Position numbers and translations under genes: made by a program. Below the pieces are notes generated by a model. The model was not told the origin of the DNA. It saw nothing but the letters and a program-made list of their open reading frames with translations, and did not search any database. This document shows positions 7,069 through 9,302 of a stretch of 9,302 nt of DNA, piece after piece. This DNA comes from Alphaproteobacteria bacterium (GTDB taxonomy: Bacteria > Pseudomonadota > Alphaproteobacteria > Rhodobacterales > Rhodobacteraceae): assembly GCA_003694465.1 (NCBI GenBank), contig RFKM01000305.1:1-9302 (forward strand), in the 5' to 3' direction. Every line of letters starts with the position of its first letter. The stretch's first letter is position 1.

Positions 7069-7082
7069 TTGACCCATGTCAA
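7069..7082 (+). promoter_or_regulatory. FNR/FnrL-type box upstream of usp
   Basis: TTGACCCATGTCAA, a perfect dyad (TTGAC/GTCAA) with eight of ten bases of the FNR consensus. Its centre is 70.5 bp before the usp ATG, nearly the same as the 66.5 bp seen for ccoG, which supports a role in usp transcription. No good -10 is seen at 7105-7110 (CACCTT). Confidence 0.72.
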
Positions 7083-7145
7083 TGCAAGGCCCGCGCCACC
7101 GGTGCACCTTGTGCGGGAAACTGGCGCGAGAATGGGAAATCCCGA

Positions 7146-7985
7146 ATGGAACTGCGCACGATCACCACGGTTCTGACCGACCCGGAAATCAACGATGCCT
7201 CGATGGAAACGGCGATCGCCCTCGCCCAGCGTTACGAGGCGCATCTCGACGTGATCTGCCTCGGCATCGACCGCACCCAGCCCGGCTTCTATTACGCCGG
7301 GGCGAACGCGATGGTCCTGCAGGACAACCTTGCGCAGGCACGCGAAGATTCGATCCAGCTCGAGAAGGTGGCACACAGAATGCTGCAGGGCGTGGCCTTC
7401 CCCTGGTCGGCGATCGCCGTCTCGACGCAGATGATCGCCCTTCCCGGCCTGATCGCCCACCGCACCCGGTTTTCCGACCTCGTGGTGCTGCCACGGCCCT
7501 ATGGCCCGGGGCGCGGCTACGATGTCGAGGCGATTGCCGAAGCCGCCCTGTTCGACGGCGACGTGCCGGTGCTCGTTCAACCCGACGAAACGTCCTTCCC
7601 CGCCGAAATCGAAACGGTGATGGTCGGCTGGAACGAAAGCCCCGAGGCCCTTCGGGCCATCCGGGCGGCGATGCCGTTCCTGCGGCAGGCCCGCAACGTC
7701 AACATCGCCATCGTCGATCCGCCCACCCACGGCCCCGAGCGCTCCGACCCGGGCGGGGCGCTCAGCCAGATGCTTTCGCGCCACGGGGTGCGGCCCGAGG
7801 TTTCGGTCCTGTCCAAGACCATGCCCCGGATCAGCGACGTGCTGCTGCGCCATGCCGGCGACATCGGCGCGCAGCTCATCGTCATGGGCGCCTACAGCCA
7901 TTCGCGCTTCCGCGAATCGATCCTCGGCGGGGCCACCCGCAACATGCTCGAACTCGCCAAGGTGCCCTTGCTGATGGCGCACTGA
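7146..7985 (+). CDS. Tandem universal stress protein (UspA family)
   Basis: Cytoplasmic protein of 279 residues with two Usp domains, at about 1-148 and 155-279. The second keeps the nucleotide-binding signature [20 protein letters not shown] (246-265) and the [13 protein letters not shown] segment (160-172). In the first, the glycine-rich loop is replaced by [17 protein letters not shown], so it probably does not bind ATP in the usual way. A Usp gene of this length (orf277-like) divergent from ccoN is known in Rhodobacter. Its exact function is not established; Usp proteins are generally linked to survival under stress or energy limitation. The ATG at 7146 has a weak site, GGGAA, 7 nt upstream, which lies in a small GGGAAATCCC dyad. 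An FNR-type box upstream suggests low-oxygen induction together with the oxidase. Confidence 0.93.
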   Translation: MELRTITTVLTDPEINDASMETAIALAQRYEAHLDVICLGIDRTQPGFYYAGANAMVLQDNLAQAREDSIQLEKVAHRMLQGVAFPWSAIAVSTQMIALPGLIAHRTRFSDLVVLPRPYGPGRGYDVEAIAEAALFDGDVPVLVQPDETSFPAEIETVMVGWNESPEALRAIRAAMPFLRQARNVNIAIVDPPTHGPERSDPGGALSQMLSRHGVRPEVSVLSKTMPRISDVLLRHAGDIGAQLIVMGAYSHSRFRESILGGATRNMLELAKVPLLMAH

Positions 7986-8014
7986 GCGAAAGCGATCGTT
8001 CTCCCTGAAGACTG

Positions 8015-8040
8015 GCCGGAGCTCTTGCTCCGGCTTTTTT
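8015..8040 (+). terminator. Strong intrinsic terminator of usp
   Basis: GCCGGAGC (8015-8022), loop TCTT, GCTCCGGC (8027-8034), then six T residues (8035-8040). It starts 29 bases after the usp stop. The minus strand has no U-run after the stem, so it ends rightward transcription only and does not obviously serve the converging carboxypeptidase gene. Confidence 0.92.
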
Positions 8041-8061
8041 CTTCGGCTCGGGCGGCGGCTC

Positions 8062-9302
8062 TCAGCCCGGACCGATCACCGTGCAGGCGGTATCGCGGGC
8101 GGCAAGGCGGCGGCAGGCAAGGCGCGCCCCCTCTTCCGTCAGCCCGACGAAATTCGCCTCGAACCCCGTGCGCCCCCGCGCCACCTTGCGCAGCGCCTCG
8201 CTGAGCGTTGCCATTTCGGCCAGCGCCGTCTTCAGAAGAACGCGCTCGGCCTCGTAATTGCTCGCATAGGTGCCGATGTTGATGGCCCAGTCGCGCCCGC
8301 CCGCGGTCGAAAGCCGCGTGACCACCTCGACCGGGTCGGGCACGGCCTCGGGCGTGTCGCCGGCCGAGGTCAGGATGATCTTGGCCGGCCGGGGCGGCGG
8401 CACCGGGGTGGCGAGCGGCGCGTTGCCGGGCGTGCCGTCAGACGGCACCGGGTCGGGCCCTGCGGCGACATCTTCGGCGGCGGGCCTCGGCGCCGGTTCC
8501 GAAACCAGATCCTCGACAACCGAGTCGACCGATTCGGCAATCGCGATCACCTCGTCGCGGGGGGGCACGTCGGGGCGCGGCTCGGGCCGGATCGAGCGCA
8601 GCGGCGCCCCGACGAGCCGAACGATCCGGCCACTGCCGTCCGGGCCCTCGTAGGGCGGTTTTGCCGGGCGGCGAATCGCCACCCGCTCGGGCACGCTGCG
8701 AAATCCGAGGTCGAGCAGTTCGGCCATGCGCTTGTTGCGCGCCGCGGTCGAGCGGCCGCCGAAGATCGTCGCGATGATCCGTTTCTGCCCGCGCTGGGCC
8801 GAGGCCACGAGGTTGAAGCCGGCGGCGCTTGTATAGCCGGTCTTGATGCCGTCGGCGCCCTTGTAGGAGTTCAGGAACCGGCGGTTGGTATTCGGCACCG
8901 AGCGCCCGCCGACATCGGCGGTGCGCCGGGAGAACAGGTTGTAATACTGCGGATAGTCGAAGAACAGGTGCCGGCCGAGGATGGTCATGTCGCGCGCCGT
9001 CGACATGTGGCCGGCCTGCGTCAGCCCGTTGGCATTGAGAAAATGGCTTCGCTTCATGCCAAGCGCCTTCGCCATCCGGTTCATCCGCGCCGCAAAGGCC
9101 GATTCCGAGCCGGAAATCGCCTCGCCAATGGCCGTTGCCGCGTCATTGGCCGATTTCACCGCCGCCGCCCGGATCAGGTAGCGCAGGGCGATCTTCTGCC
9201 CCGGCCTGAGGCCGAGCTTCGAGGGCGGCTCGCTGGCGGCGTTCTTCGAGACCGTCACCAGCGTATCAAGCGTGATCTCGCCATGCTCGATCGCCTGGAA
9301 GG
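8062..9302 (-). CDS. D-alanyl-D-alanine carboxypeptidase (peptidase S11) with SPOR domain, 5' end outside window
   Basis: Periplasmic penicillin-binding protein of the DacA/DacC type that trims the terminal D-Ala from peptidoglycan stem peptides. The visible part is 412 residues. The frame runs off the right edge, so the signal peptide and the SxxK nucleophile motif are missing. Seen: the second active-site motif SAN at visible residues 50-52, and the third, KTG, at 153-155 (DGIKTGYTSAAGF). A Pro/Ala/Glu-rich linker covers about 230-325. A C-terminal SPOR domain follows (about 335-410, beginning WAINIGTYASNYEAERVL). SPOR domains bind denuded glycan at division septa, so septal localisation is inferred. 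The fusion of S11 peptidase and SPOR is common in Rhodobacterales and replaces the usual amphipathic membrane anchor. A GTG at 9258 is internal, not the start: 14 in-frame residues of conserved-looking sequence precede it. Confidence 0.94.
   Translation of the reverse strand, partial: FQAIEHGEITLDTLVTVSKNAASEPPSKLGLRPGQKIALRYLIRAAAVKSANDAATAIGEAISGSESAFAARMNRMAKALGMKRSHFLNANGLTQAGHMSTARDMTILGRHLFFDYPQYYNLFSRRTADVGGRSVPNTNRRFLNSYKGADGIKTGYTSAAGFNLVASAQRGQKRIIATIFGGRSTAARNKRMAELLDLGFRSVPERVAIRRPAKPPYEGPDGSGRIVRLVGAPLRSIRPEPRPDVPPRDEVIAIAESVDSVVEDLVSEPAPRPAAEDVAAGPDPVPSDGTPGNAPLATPVPPPRPAKIILTSAGDTPEAVPDPVEVVTRLSTAGGRDWAINIGTYASNYEAERVLLKTALAEMATLSEALRKVARGRTGFEANFVGLTEEGARLACRRLAARDTACTVIGPG

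Larger units (their letters stand above)
6880..7145. promoter_or_regulatory. Divergent ccoN/usp control region
   Basis: This 266-bp intergenic region separates ccoN (leftward) from usp (rightward). It contains two FNR-type boxes whose centres are 80 bp apart, a perfect 16-bp GC palindrome between them, and a degenerate TTGAC/GACAA pair. I did not find a convincing -10 hexamer for either gene at the class II distance from its box. The ccoN leader (about 6880-6954) is purine-rich near the start codon. Confidence 0.8.

Noticed and set aside
6880..7107. Upstream ATG (7107) or an in-frame GTG in the leader as the start of ccoN
   Set aside because: They add charged, unconserved residues before the first membrane helix and overlap both FNR boxes or place the ribosome site too close; MWDYLK at 6879 fits CcoN N termini.
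6999..7982. 327-codon minus-strand frame opposite usp
   Set aside because: Antisense shadow; the plus strand encodes a clear tandem Usp.
1..9302. A new defence, mobile or otherwise undescribed gene system
   Set aside because: Every gene of substance belongs to a known family and the order is that of a standard cbb3 locus; I see no transposase, integrase, CRISPR repeat, att site or foreign-looking base composition.

Overview
The window is high-GC DNA that looks like an alphaproteobacterium of the Rhodobacterales (Rhodobacter/Paracoccus/Rhodovulum type). This rests on the ccoNOQP-ccoGHI gene order, the protein sequences, the FNR-type boxes and the Usp gene divergent from ccoN. It is a well-known chromosomal locus for the high-affinity cbb3-type cytochrome c oxidase. 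I find no mobile element, CRISPR array, tRNA, rRNA or unknown gene system in it.

Layout on the minus strand, in transcription order from the right: ccoN (6879-5284), ccoO (5269-4520), ccoQ (4512-4309) and ccoP (4295-3423) form a tight oxidase operon. A 390-bp gap follows, holding three hairpins behind ccoP and an FNR-type promoter for the next unit. That unit is ccoG (3032-1602), ccoH (1597-1109) and ccoI (1106 to beyond base 1), which encode oxidase assembly and copper supply. A ccoS gene would be expected just outside the left edge. The ccoI reading frame is open to the window edge.

On the plus strand, divergent from ccoN, is a tandem universal stress protein gene (7146-7985) ending at a strong intrinsic terminator (8015-8040). 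Converging on it from the right edge is a D-alanyl-D-alanine carboxypeptidase with a C-terminal SPOR domain (9302-8062, start outside the window).

How the parts fit: CcoN, CcoO and CcoP form the membrane oxidase that takes electrons from cytochrome c or quinol-linked donors and reduces O2 at low oxygen. CcoQ is the small stabilising subunit. CcoG, CcoH and CcoI help deliver copper and assemble the heme-copper centre. Three near-identical FNR-type boxes sit upstream of ccoN, usp and ccoG, so all three transcription units are probably induced together when oxygen falls. The parts most worth a second look are non-coding: the twin-box ccoN/usp control region with a perfect 16-bp GC palindrome, and the three-hairpin ccoP 3' region.
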